Origin: Bacillus carboniphilus
GTDB taxonomy: Bacteria > Bacillota > Bacilli > Bacillales > JC228
Assembly (NCBI RefSeq): GCF_039522365.1
Contig: NZ_BAAADJ010000002.1
Span: 32,140 to 96,139, forward strand
Length of the DNA: 64,000 nucleotides
Direction: 5' to 3'
Positions 54,367-63,901 of the stretch are shown here, in pieces. The position numbers and the translations under genes were made by a program. The notes under the pieces were generated by a model. That model was not told the DNA's origin, did not search any database, and saw only the letters and a list, made by a program, of their open reading frames with translations. The stretch's first letter is position 1, and each line of letters opens with the position of its first letter.

Positions 54367-54566
54367 AAATTTTGTAGTTCCCATACATCGGCCCTTCGTA
54401 GATTTACAGGTACGATTCCGGACGAATTGTGACCGAAGATTGTCTTTTTCTTGATTTAAGGGCACGATATCTGCCGTATTGTTACCGTAAACCGGCTCTT
54501 CGTCAATCTAGGGGCATGATTCCTGCCGTATCAACGGAAATAGGTGGCCGTTCACGAAACCTTACA
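54359..54566. repeat. Degenerate 52-bp periodic array
   Basis: Related segments recur every 52 bp. TACGATTCCGGACGAATTG at 54411, CACGATATCTGCCGTATTG at 54463 and CATGATTCCTGCCGTATC at 54515 align, and CGGCCCTTCG at 54389 aligns with CGGCTCTTCG at 54493 (104 bp, two periods). The copies are strongly diverged. No gene is seen in this 341-bp gap. Confidence 0.7.
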
Positions 54567-54669
54567 GTTATACAAAGAAATTCATAATCAACTATTATAA
54601 AAATGTAATCATGTTTTTCCCCAGAACAGGTAAAACTATAGCTAGCCCTTGATTAAAGGAGGAGTTAGC

Positions 54670-54852
54670 ATGGGTCAAAACCGTCAATTCAAACCTGGTC
54701 AAAAGGCGCCAAACAATGGAATCTATGTTGAAATTGGGGAAACAGGTAGTAACGTTATGCACCCAAAATCAATTAAGATGAGTGCAGGGGACAAGTTCCC
54801 TGAGTGTTCAAACCATAACCGAGTTTGGACGTATAGAAGTAAGTTTAAATAA
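54670..54852 (+). CDS. yjzC: YjzC family protein
   Basis: This 60-residue protein contains MGQNRQFKPGQKAPNNGIYVE and GDKFPECSNHNRVWTY, which I recognise as YjzC. I start at ATG 54670 behind GGAGGA. It is hydrophilic and of unknown function. A terminator-like hairpin lies between it and clpB. Confidence 0.88.
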   Translation: MGQNRQFKPGQKAPNNGIYVEIGETGSNVMHPKSIKMSAGDKFPECSNHNRVWTYRSKFK

Positions 54853-54910
54853 TTTTTTGTAAAAAGTGGAACATTTTACAGGTTAAATCGTATGTATTGT
54901 AACATCCTTG

Positions 54911-54940
54911 AGCCTTCCTTCATTGGAATGGCTCTTTTTT
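54911..54940 (+). terminator. Hairpin and T run directly before clpB
   Basis: GAGCC-TTCC pairs with GGAA-T-GGCTC (one bulge) around TTCATT, followed by TTTTTT at 54935-54940. The T run abuts the clpB ribosome site AAAGAGGTGA, so any clpB transcript from upstream must pass it. Confidence 0.75.
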
Positions 54941-54956
54941 AAAGAGGTGATATGGA

Positions 54957-57545
54957 ATGGCTTTTGAATCGATGACTTATAAGTTACAAGAAGCATTTCA
55001 AAAGGCAGGGGAACTGGTCAAAGAGAAACATCATCCTGCGATCGAACCCGAGCATTTATTTTTTACATTACTCGATGACCCTACAGGCCTCCTACCAGAT
55101 ATATTAGAACAGAAAAAGGTTTCTTCTTCATCAATAAAAGAAGGACTGGAAGGATTACTACATAAATTACCCGAAGTTTCAGGTGGGAATGGGGATACAG
55201 AAACAAATATATCGATTAGCTACCAAACGAATTCTATCATTCAATCAGGGCAAAACCTACAGAAAGAATGGGGAGATCACTATTTATCCATTGAGCATAT
55301 ATTCCTAAGTCTTTTCTCTATAAAAAGTGCAGCTACGGAAGTATTTTTGAAGGCAGGATTAACAAGAGAAACATTACTAGAAACCATTCAAGAAATAAGG
55401 GGGAATCACAAAGTGACAACGCAAAACCCAGAGAATCAGTATCAAGCCTTAAAAAAATACGGTAGAGACTTAGTGGAAGAAGTGAAAGAGGGACGAATAG
55501 ACCCAGTAGTAGGACGAGATCAAGAAATACGAAATGTCGTCCGAATCTTATCTCGTAAAACCAAAAATAATCCTGTCTTAATAGGTGAACCAGGGGTTGG
55601 TAAAACAGCCATTGTGGAAGGATTAGCTTGGAGAATTGTAAAGAAGGATGTCCCAGAAGGATTAAAAGATAAAACCATTTTTTCTTTAGATATGAGTTCT
55701 CTTATTGCAGGAGCTAAATTTAGAGGAGAGTTTGAGGAAAGATTAAAAGCAGTACTTCATGAAATTAAAAAGAGTAATGGTCAAATTCTACTTTTTATAG
55801 ATGAGATTCACACAATTGTTGGAGCCGGTAAGACCGAGGGTGCCATGGATGCAGGGAACATGTTGAAACCAATGTTGGCGAGAGGTGAATTACACTGTGT
55901 AGGTGCTACTACCTTGGATGAGTATCGAAAGTATATTGAAAAGGATCCAGCCCTGGAAAGAAGATTTCAACAGGTTCTAGTCCAAGAACCTGATGTAGAG
56001 GATACTATTTCGATTTTACGTGGACTGAAAGAAAGGTATGAGGTTCATCATGGAGTAAAAATTCATGATAGAGCACTTGTATCAGCTGCCAGTCTATCCA
56101 ACCGCTACATCACAGACCGCTTTTTACCAGACAAAGCCATTGACCTAGTAGATGAGGCATGCGCAATGATTCGCACGGAAATTGACTCGATGCCATCGGA
56201 GCTAGATGAGGTAACAAGAAGAGTCATGCAGTTAGAAATAGAGGAGGCAGCTCTTCGAAAAGAGAAGGATGACATAAGTAAAAAAAGACTACAGGAATTA
56301 ACGGAAGAACTTGAAGAATATAAATTAAAAGCTGCACAAATGAAACATAAATGGGAAGAAGAGAAGGGGCAATTACAACATATTCGCAATAAACGTAAAC
56401 AATTAGAAAGCCTGCGACGCGAGCTAGAAGAAGCTGAAGACCGCTACGACTTAAATCGAGCAGCTGAATTAAGACATGGAAAAATACCTCAACTGGAAAA
56501 GGAACTTGCCCAGATGGAGAGCGAGCAAGCTGCAGGGAGCGGAGACAAGAAGCTATTGCGCGAGGAAGTGACGGAGGAAGAAATCGCTCAAATAATCTCA
56601 AGATGGACTGGAATCCCCATCACAAAGCTAGTAGAGGGGGAAAGAGAGAAACTCTTGAAGCTGGAAGATTCCATTAAGAAAAGGGTTGTTGGACAGGACC
56701 ATGCCATTGAGTTAGTGGCCAATGCAATTTTACGATCAAGGTCCGGTTTAAAAGACCCGAAAAGACCGATTGGTTCATTCTTATTCCTTGGTCCAACAGG
56801 TGTCGGAAAGACAGAACTTGCGAAGGCTTTAGCTGAGAATTTATTTGATAGTGAAGAACATATGATTCGGTTAGATATGAGTGAATATATGGAAAAGCAC
56901 GCTGTTTCCAGATTAGTTGGGGCACCGCCTGGATATGTAGGGTACGAAGAAGGGGGACAACTAACAGAATCCTTAAGAAGACAACCCTATTCTGTCATCT
57001 TACTAGATGAAGTGGAAAAAGCGCATCCAGAAGTATTTAATATTCTCTTACAGTTATTAGATGATGGGAGAATTACGGATTCACAAGGAAGAACAGCCGA
57101 TGGAAGAAATGCCATTATCATCATGACATCCAATATTGGCTCTGAGTTGATGCAAGATCAAGAAGAAGGTGTTATTCCAGACCGTGATTTATTAACTGTT
57201 CTGCAATCTTTCTTTAGGCCAGAGTTCTTAAACCGGGTGGATGAAATTATTCAATTCCATTCACTAGATGAAGAAGTACTGAAACAAATCGTAGATAAAT
57301 TTGTATTTGAACTGGAGTCTCGATTAACGGACCAAGAAATACAGCTTGAATTAACAGAGGATGCTAAAGCATTTATTGCGCGAAACGGATGGGATCCAAA
57401 GTTTGGTGCAAGACCATTGAAGCGGTTTATTCAAAGGGAACTCGAGAATAGACTGGCCAAAGAAATTATTGCGGGGAACTTGCATGATGGTGATCGGGCT
57501 GTTGTATCTGTAGATGGTGAGCAGTTGCTAGTTGAGAAGAGATAA
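54957..57545 (+). CDS. clpB: ATP-dependent chaperone ClpB
   Basis: This 862-residue Hsp100 disaggregase works with DnaK. The N-terminal Clp repeat domain (about 1-145) is followed by AAA-1 with Walker A GEPGVGKT (about 212) and Walker [10 protein letters not shown]. The coiled-coil middle domain (about 405-525) distinguishes ClpB from ClpC. AAA-2 has [14 protein letters not shown] and [12 protein letters not shown] and the C-terminal [10 protein letters not shown]. No IGF loop for ClpP is expected. No CIRCE or CtsR operator is visible upstream. A strong terminator follows. Confidence 0.95.
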   Translation: MAFESMTYKLQEAFQKAGELVKEKHHPAIEPEHLFFTLLDDPTGLLPDILEQKKVSSSSIKEGLEGLLHKLPEVSGGNGDTETNISISYQTNSIIQSGQNLQKEWGDHYLSIEHIFLSLFSIKSAATEVFLKAGLTRETLLETIQEIRGNHKVTTQNPENQYQALKKYGRDLVEEVKEGRIDPVVGRDQEIRNVVRILSRKTKNNPVLIGEPGVGKTAIVEGLAWRIVKKDVPEGLKDKTIFSLDMSSLIAGAKFRGEFEERLKAVLHEIKKSNGQILLFIDEIHTIVGAGKTEGAMDAGNMLKPMLARGELHCVGATTLDEYRKYIEKDPALERRFQQVLVQEPDVEDTISILRGLKERYEVHHGVKIHDRALVSAASLSNRYITDRFLPDKAIDLVDEACAMIRTEIDSMPSELDEVTRRVMQLEIEEAALRKEKDDISKKRLQELTEELEEYKLKAAQMKHKWEEEKGQLQHIRNKRKQLESLRRELEEAEDRYDLNRAAELRHGKIPQLEKELAQMESEQAAGSGDKKLLREEVTEEEIAQIISRWTGIPITKLVEGEREKLLKLEDSIKKRVVGQDHAIELVANAILRSRSGLKDPKRPIGSFLFLGPTGVGKTELAKALAENLFDSEEHMIRLDMSEYMEKHAVSRLVGAPPGYVGYEEGGQLTESLRRQPYSVILLDEVEKAHPEVFNILLQLLDDGRITDSQGRTADGRNAIIIMTSNIGSELMQDQEEGVIPDRDLLTVLQSFFRPEFLNRVDEIIQFHSLDEEVLKQIVDKFVFELESRLTDQEIQLELTEDAKAFIARNGWDPKFGARPLKRFIQRELENRLAKEIIAGNLHDGDRAVVSVDGEQLLVEKR

Positions 57546-57551
57546 AAACGA

Positions 57552-57582
57552 AAAAACCACCGACAAACAGTCGGTGGTTTTT
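57552..57582. terminator. Bidirectional terminator after clpB
   Basis: A perfect 13-bp stem AAAAACCACCGAC with its complement, 5-nt loop. It is shared with the convergent yjzD-like gene. Confidence 0.92.
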
Positions 57583-57590
57583 AAATTATT

Positions 57591-57779
57591 TTAGTGTAAT
57601 GGGTCTTCTTTTTCCCCTTCTGGCATAAGAGAAGAGATAAGAATAATAAACACTGAGAAAATGGCACCTAGAATTAGACCTAGTTCCAATTCAAAGTGTC
57701 CTCCAGTCATGGAAGGGATTACATAAGCGATCATAAGTCCGATAAGGAAAGACCAAATCACTGTCCAAATAATATGCAT
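57591..57779 (-). CDS. yjzD: Small membrane protein, YjzD-like (DUF2929)
   Basis: This 62-residue protein has two hydrophobic helices (about 4-24 and 30-51), the first followed by the loop MTGGHFELELG, and an acidic tail. Size, two-helix layout and position next to clpB and yjaU suit YjzD. In B. subtilis YjzD is linked to phage sensitivity and fatty-acid gene control, but function here is inferred. Confidence 0.65.
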   Translation of the reverse strand: MHIIWTVIWSFLIGLMIAYVIPSMTGGHFELELGLILGAIFSVFIILISSLMPEGEKEDPLH

Positions 57780-57990
57780 ATTCTGTCACCTACTTTTCGT
57801 CCTATTCCTTCTAATATGTTACCACAACCAATCCTCAGTATAAAAGCAATTTATAAAAAATTCGTGAACGAAATTTCATTTTTAGAACTCCTGGATTATA
57901 GGCTTATTCCTCTTACCTTTTTACTGCTTACGCATAGTTATGGTAAGAGTAGAGCTTTTGTATTAGCATTGTTTGAATCATTAAACTTAC

Positions 57991-58075
57991 AGTCTAGCTT
58001 CAGCGTCTGCTCCCTTGGTTTTTTTACTGAAAAACCATCCTTTGTTGGGGATCAAAAGGCGCTTACGCATTTCAA
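57991..58075. repeat. Dispersed Bacillaceae-type palindromic repeat (single copy here)
   Basis: The segment begins GTCTAGCTTCAGCGTCTGC and ends AAAAGGCGCTTACGCATTT. Its ends are complementary (AGCGTCT with AGGCGCT). This outline resembles the short TCTAGCTCCAGCG...GGCGCTT elements I recall as common between genes in Bacillus and Geobacillus. The rest of the 57780-58090 gap is AT-rich and shows no gene. Confidence 0.5.
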
Positions 58076-58092
58076 AAAAGGAGTCATCACCT

Positions 58093-58815
58093 ATGAAACA
58101 GCGATTTTTTCAACTAGATACGGAATGGAATGTGATTCACTATCCAGAAAAACCGAATGGGTTCGGGGTTTTAGTAATAGGTGGAGCTGGACATTTTGTT
58201 GAAGAGAAGAATAGTTTTTGGCTTCAACATGTGGGGAGAAACATATGGCTTCAGGACTTGAAGGAAGCGGGATACACCGTTTTCTGCTCCAATCTTTACG
58301 GGAACCATTGGGGTAGTGAAGAAGCAATATCGCTAGTTGATAGTTTGTACCACTATGTTTTAAGGCATGAGATATTAAATCAAAAAATCCATATTTTTGC
58401 CGAAGGGATGGGTGCGTTAATCATACCTTCTTTAGTTCAAATTCTTCAAGGAAAGATTCGTTCCATTAATATAGTGGATCCTTATTTATCCATTCAAGAA
58501 AAAATGGATGAAGAAAAACATCATCTCTTTTTTTACAAGAAATTTATGAATGAGCTAGAAAATTCGAACCCAGATTACAAGAATCAGATCCATTTTAATT
58601 CATCGGCTGACCAGTGGCTATTTAAAGAGCCACTTTCGATATTTTATGTAATGGAAGGGAATCGTCTTTCCTTAAAAAATGAATCCATTGAGAAGATTGT
58701 AAAAAAGCGAAAGCAAATACTAGCCCCAACTCAAATTCGTTATATTTTACCTGAAAGACGGACCCATATATCTAAACTAGTCATTCGAAATTTGATGGAA
58801 AATGAAGAATTATAA
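58093..58815 (+). CDS. yjaU: Alpha/beta-hydrolase-like protein without catalytic Ser (YjaU-like)
   Basis: This 240-residue protein has an alpha/beta-hydrolase outline, with VLVIGGAGHFVEEKNSFW at the start, but the nucleophile elbow reads FAEGMGAL: Glu occupies the position of the catalytic Ser. It may therefore be a binding or scaffold protein. I start at ATG 58093 behind AAAAGGAG. Gene order clpB-yjzD-x-x-med-fabH points to YjaU of B. subtilis; the name rests mainly on that. Confidence 0.6.
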   Translation: MKQRFFQLDTEWNVIHYPEKPNGFGVLVIGGAGHFVEEKNSFWLQHVGRNIWLQDLKEAGYTVFCSNLYGNHWGSEEAISLVDSLYHYVLRHEILNQKIHIFAEGMGALIIPSLVQILQGKIRSINIVDPYLSIQEKMDEEKHHLFFYKKFMNELENSNPDYKNQIHFNSSADQWLFKEPLSIFYVMEGNRLSLKNESIEKIVKKRKQILAPTQIRYILPERRTHISKLVIRNLMENEEL

Positions 58816-58900
58816 CCCTCTCCTAAAGGAAAACAGGTGCTTCCTTAACATATAACGATATGTAGGGTCATAGACTGTTACCATTAGGGAGGGGCTTTAA

Positions 58901-59719
58901 ATGGACAAGATATATATATACGGTGTTTATGATTTTGTTAGTTTTGAGTTCTGTCAACAATTGTTACATGAAGGATATGAAGTAGCTGGAGTTCGTTATC
59001 CATTTGCTTTTCAAGACACGGAAAAGTCTTTATTAGTTGGTAGAAATGCTAATTTTACGGAATTACAAAGCGTCGATGGTTTATCTAATCAGGAACAACA
59101 AGGAAGCTCCATATTCATAATATCTCACTACGATCACCAATATATAAATGAAGCTGAATATATGAAAATAAAAAAACATTTAGAGGAAACGGTGAACAAA
59201 TTAAAAATTGATCGGACTCTAGTGATGGTTCCGAGAGAATTGACTTCAACTGAAGTTAGGGAAGAACCATACATGAATTTGGTAAAAGAGTGTCAGAAGA
59301 TTCTTCCGAAACCTCAATATGTAGGGCTTCCTCCTCTTTATGGATTAGGTCAGCCCGAGAATGATATTTTATATCGAGTTGCAAATCAAAGAAAAAATGA
59401 GGAGACTAAAATCCCAAATAGTAGTCTTGAAGATGCATTACCATTGTCTGAAACGGTAAGCTTTTTAATAAATCAGTTGGAAAATCATAATCAAGACATT
59501 GTGCTAAACAGTGATGTGGAGCTCCATTATAAAAAATGCATTGAATCATTAGTAGGGGAAAAGTGGGATTGGGCAGGATCTTTACCGAGCTTTAATGGGT
59601 TTGATTTTTCAACTTATCAAAATTTAGAGGTAGTTTGTGGTGAGAGTACTGACGAATTATTAAAGGTTTGGTCAGGGTCTATCAAAGGTCCCCAATCAAA
59701 AAATACTTTTCAATTTTAA
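58901..59719 (+). CDS. Rossmann-like protein of unknown function (YjaV position)
   Basis: This 272-residue soluble protein has a beta-alpha-beta opening (KIYIYGVYDFVSFEFCQQLLHEGYEVAGVRY) like extended SDR/epimerases, but without the GxxGxxG dinucleotide motif and without an evident YxxxK site. The later GLPPLYGLGQPENDILYRV resembles the epimerase substrate region. It is probably a degenerate epimerase-fold protein. Position matches yjaV of B. subtilis. Confidence 0.55.
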   Translation: MDKIYIYGVYDFVSFEFCQQLLHEGYEVAGVRYPFAFQDTEKSLLVGRNANFTELQSVDGLSNQEQQGSSIFIISHYDHQYINEAEYMKIKKHLEETVNKLKIDRTLVMVPRELTSTEVREEPYMNLVKECQKILPKPQYVGLPPLYGLGQPENDILYRVANQRKNEETKIPNSSLEDALPLSETVSFLINQLENHNQDIVLNSDVELHYKKCIESLVGEKWDWAGSLPSFNGFDFSTYQNLEVVCGESTDELLKVWSGSIKGPQSKNTFQF

Positions 59720-59818
59720 AGGACAAAGGTAGAATTAACTATTATTATAATTGATAATTAATATATTTGTCCGATAATAGAATTAGGACTCAAGTAGCAG
59801 GGTAAAGGAGTGCAAGAC

Positions 59819-60775
59819 ATGATGAGGCCAATGGGAGTCATTTTCCTCTGTCTACTTTTATTAACAAGCTGTCACTCCTCTAGTCATACTGATCAGCTTA
59901 AAAAAGCAGGACTATTAGTACCTGAAACGGTGAACGATCAGGTATGGGGAACAAAAGGCTATAAAGGAATGCTTCAAATTCAATCACAGTTAAAAGTAGA
60001 TGTCTTTTATAAAGAAAGTATGGATTCACTTGCTGCAGTTGAGCGAGCCGTTCATGAATTCAAACAAAAAGGAACCAACCTTGTTTTTGGACATGGAAAT
60101 GAGTATGCCCATTATTTTAATGAGCTTTCTGCCGACTATCCAGACATCCATTTTGTATCATTTAATGGTAGTGCCGTTAATGAAAATACAACTACTTTAA
60201 ACTTCCAAAGCTTTGCGATGGGATTCTTTGGTGGAATGGTTGCTGGTTTTATGACCAAAACCAATGAAATTGGAATTATTGCTGCTTATGACTGGCAACC
60301 AGAAATTGAAGGTTTTATAGAAGGGGTTGCCTATGAGAATCCAGATGCAACCGTTACAGTTGAGTATACCCACCATTGGGATGACCCACAAAAAGCTTTA
60401 CATTTATTGGATGAATTACTGGTGAAAAATGTGGATATTGTATATCCTGCTGGGGATGGCTTTAATGTACCAGTTATTGAAAAACTAAAGGAAAATGGAC
60501 TATTTGCTATCGGGTTTGTATCTGACCAATCTGATTTAGGGGAATTTACAGTTCTAACGAGTACCGTCCAACATGTTGATAAACTTTATGAGTTGGTTGC
60601 GAAAAAGTTTAATGAGGGTACGTTACAATCGGGAGACCTATATTTTGATTTCCAAGACGGAGTCATCTCGATGGGTGCCTTTAGTCCATTAGTGGACCAG
60701 ACCTATATTGACCAATTAAATGAACATATTAAGCATTATAAAGAAACAGGAGAGCTACCTTCGAGGGAAGAGTAG
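59819..60775 (+). CDS. med: Med-like BMP-family lipoprotein
   Basis: This 318-residue protein has a signal peptide with lipobox LLTSC, then a BMP/PnrA-type binding fold, with VPETVNDQVWGTKGYKGM, GHGNEYAHYFNELSADYPD and DIVYPAGDGFNVPVIE. In B. subtilis Med is a positive regulator of comK and competence; length and location before fabH agree. I start at ATG 59819, 8 bp after AAAGGAG. comZ, which follows med in B. subtilis, is not found here. Confidence 0.82.
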   Translation: MMRPMGVIFLCLLLLTSCHSSSHTDQLKKAGLLVPETVNDQVWGTKGYKGMLQIQSQLKVDVFYKESMDSLAAVERAVHEFKQKGTNLVFGHGNEYAHYFNELSADYPDIHFVSFNGSAVNENTTTLNFQSFAMGFFGGMVAGFMTKTNEIGIIAAYDWQPEIEGFIEGVAYENPDATVTVEYTHHWDDPQKALHLLDELLVKNVDIVYPAGDGFNVPVIEKLKENGLFAIGFVSDQSDLGEFTVLTSTVQHVDKLYELVAKKFNEGTLQSGDLYFDFQDGVISMGAFSPLVDQTYIDQLNEHIKHYKETGELPSREE

Positions 60776-60790
60776 CTCTCTTTTCTTATT
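60752..60790 (+). terminator. Terminator overlapping the end of med
   Basis: GAGCTAC (60752-60758) pairs with GTAGCTC (60772-60778), the right arm containing the TAG stop codon, followed by TCTTTTCTTATT. Confidence 0.75.
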
Positions 60791-60852
60791 ATGAAAAAGC
60801 CCCCCCTGCCGGCTCGTCTTGGGCTGGTCAAGGAGCTACGCTCTTCCTATTT

Positions 60853-61137
60853 TCACTCAATCTTAGATAATAATTTCTCAATAAATGGTGTCGCCCTTTT
60901 TAGTAGTGGTTTGAAAGTAGAAAGAGATGTCATTAACCGATCAATTTGCTCCATTAGTTCAAGGTATGGAATCTCTGAAGTTGACCCATAATCAGATGTA
61001 TCAGTGCCTATTTCAAACTCTTCTACATCTACTTCTTCTTCATCTGATTTCGTCTCTGCGCTTCCTCTTCTTGTCCGATCCCCAAACATAAAGCGGCTAA
61101 ATCTATCATCCATCTGCTGGAAGCTGTTATCACTCAT
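60853..61137 (-). CDS. Hypothetical protein between med and fabH
   Basis: This 94-residue hydrophilic protein has three visible parts: a basic-aromatic N-terminus (DDRFSRFMFGDRTRRG), an acidic low-complexity centre (DEEEVDVEEFEIGTD) and an amphipathic helix (PYLELMEQIDRLMTSLSTF followed by a Lys/Leu-rich end). AGGGGG sits before the ATG. It lies where B. subtilis has comZ and yjzB, but does not resemble ComZ. A weak hairpin on the minus strand (about 60800-60830) may terminate it. Confidence 0.65.
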   Translation of the reverse strand: MSDNSFQQMDDRFSRFMFGDRTRRGSAETKSDEEEVDVEEFEIGTDTSDYGSTSEIPYLELMEQIDRLMTSLSTFKPLLKRATPFIEKLLSKIE

Positions 61138-61281
61138 TAAATCACCCCCTTAGGATGTTCTTTCCATTTAATGTATGTAAACAGGCTGCAAGACGTTTGG
61201 ACAGTTAGACTACAATAGGAAAGATGATACCTTTTCCTGAAAAAATAAATGAGTTGCCAAACCTTTCTTTTTTTTATAAAA

Positions 61282-61298
61282 TTAGTACCAAGTCATAA
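61282..61298. promoter_or_regulatory. FapR operator upstream of fabH
   Basis: TTAGTACCAAGTCATAA closely resembles the FapR palindrome (TTAGTACC...). FapR represses the fabH-fabF operon in Bacillus and is released by malonyl-CoA. The site overlaps a -10-like CATAAT (61294-61299). Confidence 0.75.
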
Positions 61299-61360
61299 TA
61301 TTAACCTATAAATTTTGATGGTTCAGAGATATATTATTTATGAAGATAGGGGATGATTCC

Positions 61361-62293
61361 TTGAAAGCAGGCGTAATTGGAGTAGGCCATTATGTACCAG
61401 AACAAGTGGTCACAAATTTTGATCTAGAAAAAAGAATGGATACATCAGATGAATGGATCCGTACTCGAACAGGAATTGAAGAAAGAAGAATTGCACCAGA
61501 CCATATTGATACTTCTGATATGGGGTTAGAAGCAGCCAAAAAAGCAATGTCCGATGCAGGTATTTCGGGTGAAGACCTTGACTTGATACTAGTTGCAACT
61601 GTAACTCCTGATCAACCATTTCCGTCTGTAGCATGTATGCTCCAAGAAAAATTAGGAGCTAAAAAAGCAGCAGCAATGGACTTAAGTGCTGCTTGTGCAG
61701 GGTTTATGTATGGAGTGATTACCGCTTCCCAATTTATTGAAACAGGTGCTTATCAAAATATATTAGTTGTTGGTGTTGAAAAGTTGTCTAAAATTGTAGA
61801 CTGGGAAGACCGAAACACCGCAGTCTTGTTTGGAGACGGAGCGGGTGCTGTTGTAATGGGTCCTGTATCGGAAGGCAAAGGTGTTTTGTCGTTTGAGTTA
61901 GGGGCTGATGGAACCGGTGGTCAGTATCTATACCAAGATAAATTTGTTGTCATGAACGGAAGAGAAGTGTTTAAGTTCGCTGTTCGTCAAATGGGCGAAT
62001 CTAGTGTAAATGTCATTGAAAAAGCAGGTCTTAATAAAGATGATGTAGACTTCTTAATTCCTCATCAAGCGAATATGAGAATTATGGAATCAGCTAGGGA
62101 AAGACTAGGATTACCAATAGAAAAAATGTCAACAACGGTTAAGTCATATGGAAACACGTCTTCAGCGTCCATCCCTATTTCAATTTCTGAGGCAGTTGAA
62201 AAAGGACAAATTAAAGATGGAGATGTCGTAGTAATGGTAGGATTTGGTGGTGGCCTTACTTGGGGCGCAATCGCCGTCCGATGGGGAAAATAA
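61361..62293 (+). CDS. fabH: 3-oxoacyl-ACP synthase III (FabH)
   Basis: This 310-residue initiating condensing enzyme of fatty-acid synthesis joins a branched or straight acyl-CoA to malonyl-ACP. The catalytic Cys is in SAACAGF, His in IPHQAN and Asn in YGNTSSAS. I start at TTG 61361 behind AGGGGATG, giving the family N-terminus [14 protein letters not shown]; an ATG at 61340 would add seven residues. Close to FabHA of B. subtilis. First gene of the operon with fabF. Confidence 0.94.
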   Translation: MKAGVIGVGHYVPEQVVTNFDLEKRMDTSDEWIRTRTGIEERRIAPDHIDTSDMGLEAAKKAMSDAGISGEDLDLILVATVTPDQPFPSVACMLQEKLGAKKAAAMDLSAACAGFMYGVITASQFIETGAYQNILVVGVEKLSKIVDWEDRNTAVLFGDGAGAVVMGPVSEGKGVLSFELGADGTGGQYLYQDKFVVMNGREVFKFAVRQMGESSVNVIEKAGLNKDDVDFLIPHQANMRIMESARERLGLPIEKMSTTVKSYGNTSSASIPISISEAVEKGQIKDGDVVVMVGFGGGLTWGAIAVRWGK

Positions 62294-62340
62294 TTGAATT
62301 TATGGGAACAAGCAAAAAAATGAACAAAGGAGTAGCTAAT

Positions 62341-63579
62341 ATGACAAAGAAGAGAGTTGTTATCACAGGAGTCGGTGCAGTCACTCCATTGGGTAATGAT
62401 GTTCCGACTACATGGAATGCTATTGTAGAGGGGAAATCGGGCATCGGACCTTTAACAAGAGTGAATGCAGAAGACTTTCCAGCGAAAGTAGCCGCAGAAA
62501 TAAAGGATTTTGATCCAGAAAAGTATATGCATCGTAAGGAAGTACGCAAAATGGATAAGTTTGCACAATATGCATTAGCTGCATCCTTAATGGCCGTTGA
62601 GGATTCTGGATTGAAGATTACAGATGAAAATGCAACGCGTGTAGGTGTATGGATAGGCTCTGGAATTGGTGGAATGGAAACATTTGAAAACCAATTTGAA
62701 ACATTACTGAACCGTGGGCCACGCCGAGTAAGTCCATTTATGATACCGATGATGATCCCAGATATGGCTTCTGGGCAGGTTTCTATTTTCTTAGGAGCGA
62801 AAGGCATTAACTCTTGTACGGTTACCGCATGTGCTTCAGGTACTAACTCTATCGGCGATGCATTTAAAGCGATTCAACGTGGAGATGCTGACGCGATGGT
62901 TACAGGAGGAGCAGAAGCGCCAATTACTCGAATGGCCGTTGCTGGATTCTGTGCGAATACAGCACTTTCAACGAACCCAGACCCGAACTCAGCAAGCCGT
63001 CCATTTGATCAAAATCGTGATGGATTTGTTATTGGTGAAGGTGCAGGGATTGTAGTGTTAGAAGAGCTAGAGCACGCATTAAGACGTGGAGCAACGATTT
63101 ATGCTGAGGTAGTTGGATATGGAGCAACAGGAGATGCTCACCATATTACGGCTCCAGCACCTGAGGGTGAAGGAGGAGCTCGCGCCATGAAGATTGCTCT
63201 TGAAGATGGCGGACTATCACCAGAAGATGTTGGATACGTCAACGCTCATGGTACTAGTACAGACTATAATGATAAATTTGAAACAATGGCGATTAAAGAA
63301 GTATTTGGTGAACACGCCTATAAATTGGCAGTTAGTTCGACGAAATCTATGACTGGCCATCTATTAGGCGCAGCTGGTGGTATTGAAGCCATCTTTACAG
63401 CATTAGCAATCAAAAATGGAGTATTGCCACCAACAATTAACTATGAAACACCAGATCCTGAATGTGACTTAGATTACGTGCCTAATGAGGCAAGACATAC
63501 TGAATTAAAGGCTGCCATCAGTAATTCATTAGGTTTTGGTGGTCATAATGCAACACTTGCATTTAGAAAATATGAATAA
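62341..63579 (+). CDS. fabF: 3-oxoacyl-ACP synthase II (FabF)
   Basis: This 412-residue elongating condensing enzyme has catalytic Cys in [10 protein letters not shown], His in [11 protein letters not shown] and His in [13 protein letters not shown], ending [17 protein letters not shown] start at ATG 62341 behind AAAGGAG; the frame is open back into fabH, but that part is not homologous. It is cotranscribed with fabH under FapR. Confidence 0.95.
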   Translation: MTKKRVVITGVGAVTPLGNDVPTTWNAIVEGKSGIGPLTRVNAEDFPAKVAAEIKDFDPEKYMHRKEVRKMDKFAQYALAASLMAVEDSGLKITDENATRVGVWIGSGIGGMETFENQFETLLNRGPRRVSPFMIPMMIPDMASGQVSIFLGAKGINSCTVTACASGTNSIGDAFKAIQRGDADAMVTGGAEAPITRMAVAGFCANTALSTNPDPNSASRPFDQNRDGFVIGEGAGIVVLEELEHALRRGATIYAEVVGYGATGDAHHITAPAPEGEGGARAMKIALEDGGLSPEDVGYVNAHGTSTDYNDKFETMAIKEVFGEHAYKLAVSSTKSMTGHLLGAAGGIEAIFTALAIKNGVLPPTINYETPDPECDLDYVPNEARHTELKAAISNSLGFGGHNATLAFRKYE

Positions 63580-63587
63580 ATGAGAAG

Positions 63588-63617
63588 AACAGGCCTAGCA
63601 AGGTCTGTTTTTTTTTA
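63588..63617 (+). terminator. Terminator of the fabH-fabF operon
   Basis: AACAGGCC pairs with GGTCTGTT (one G-T pair) around TAGCAA, followed by about nine T residues. Confidence 0.88.
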
Positions 63618-63756
63618 GGAATTTTAGTTATTTTTGTTGGATTTTTTAAATTACGAAAAACTTTTTAGTCGAATTAGGGGAATGCTGGTGTGGAAAGTGT
63701 ATTTTTACAGCATTATTGAGCGGTACCGTTGAAGGTGAGTCAAAAAGAAGCTATGG

Positions 63757-63893
63757 TGAGTGCGAAAAAAATGATTTGAGTGCGCAATAAAGGACTTGAG
63801 TGCGAAAAATGATTTTTGAGTGCGAAAAATGCCCTTTTGAGTGCAAATACGATTTTATGTGCGAAAACGGATGGATTGAGTGCGACCTTAGAC
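63757..63893. repeat. Short GAGTGCGAAAA repeat array
   Basis: GAGTGCGAAAA and variants recur about seven times at irregular steps of about 19-24 bp between the fabF terminator and the insertion sequence. An open frame on the minus strand (63740-63937) only translates the repeat and the insertion-sequence end. The 63618-63756 stretch before it shows nothing recognisable. Confidence 0.8.
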
Positions 63894-63901
63894 GATGTTC
63901 G

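Noticed and set aside
54673..54710. Two GGTCAAAA words resembling CtsR half-sites before clpB
   Set aside because: They lie inside yjzC coding sequence, encode Gly-Gln pairs and are too far apart for the CtsR operator, which needs a 3-bp gap.
57696..58202. 168-codon open frame upstream of and overlapping the yjaU-like gene
   Set aside because: It runs through the yjzD start region and a dispersed repeat, lacks a ribosome site, and conflicts with a better-supported gene start at 58093.
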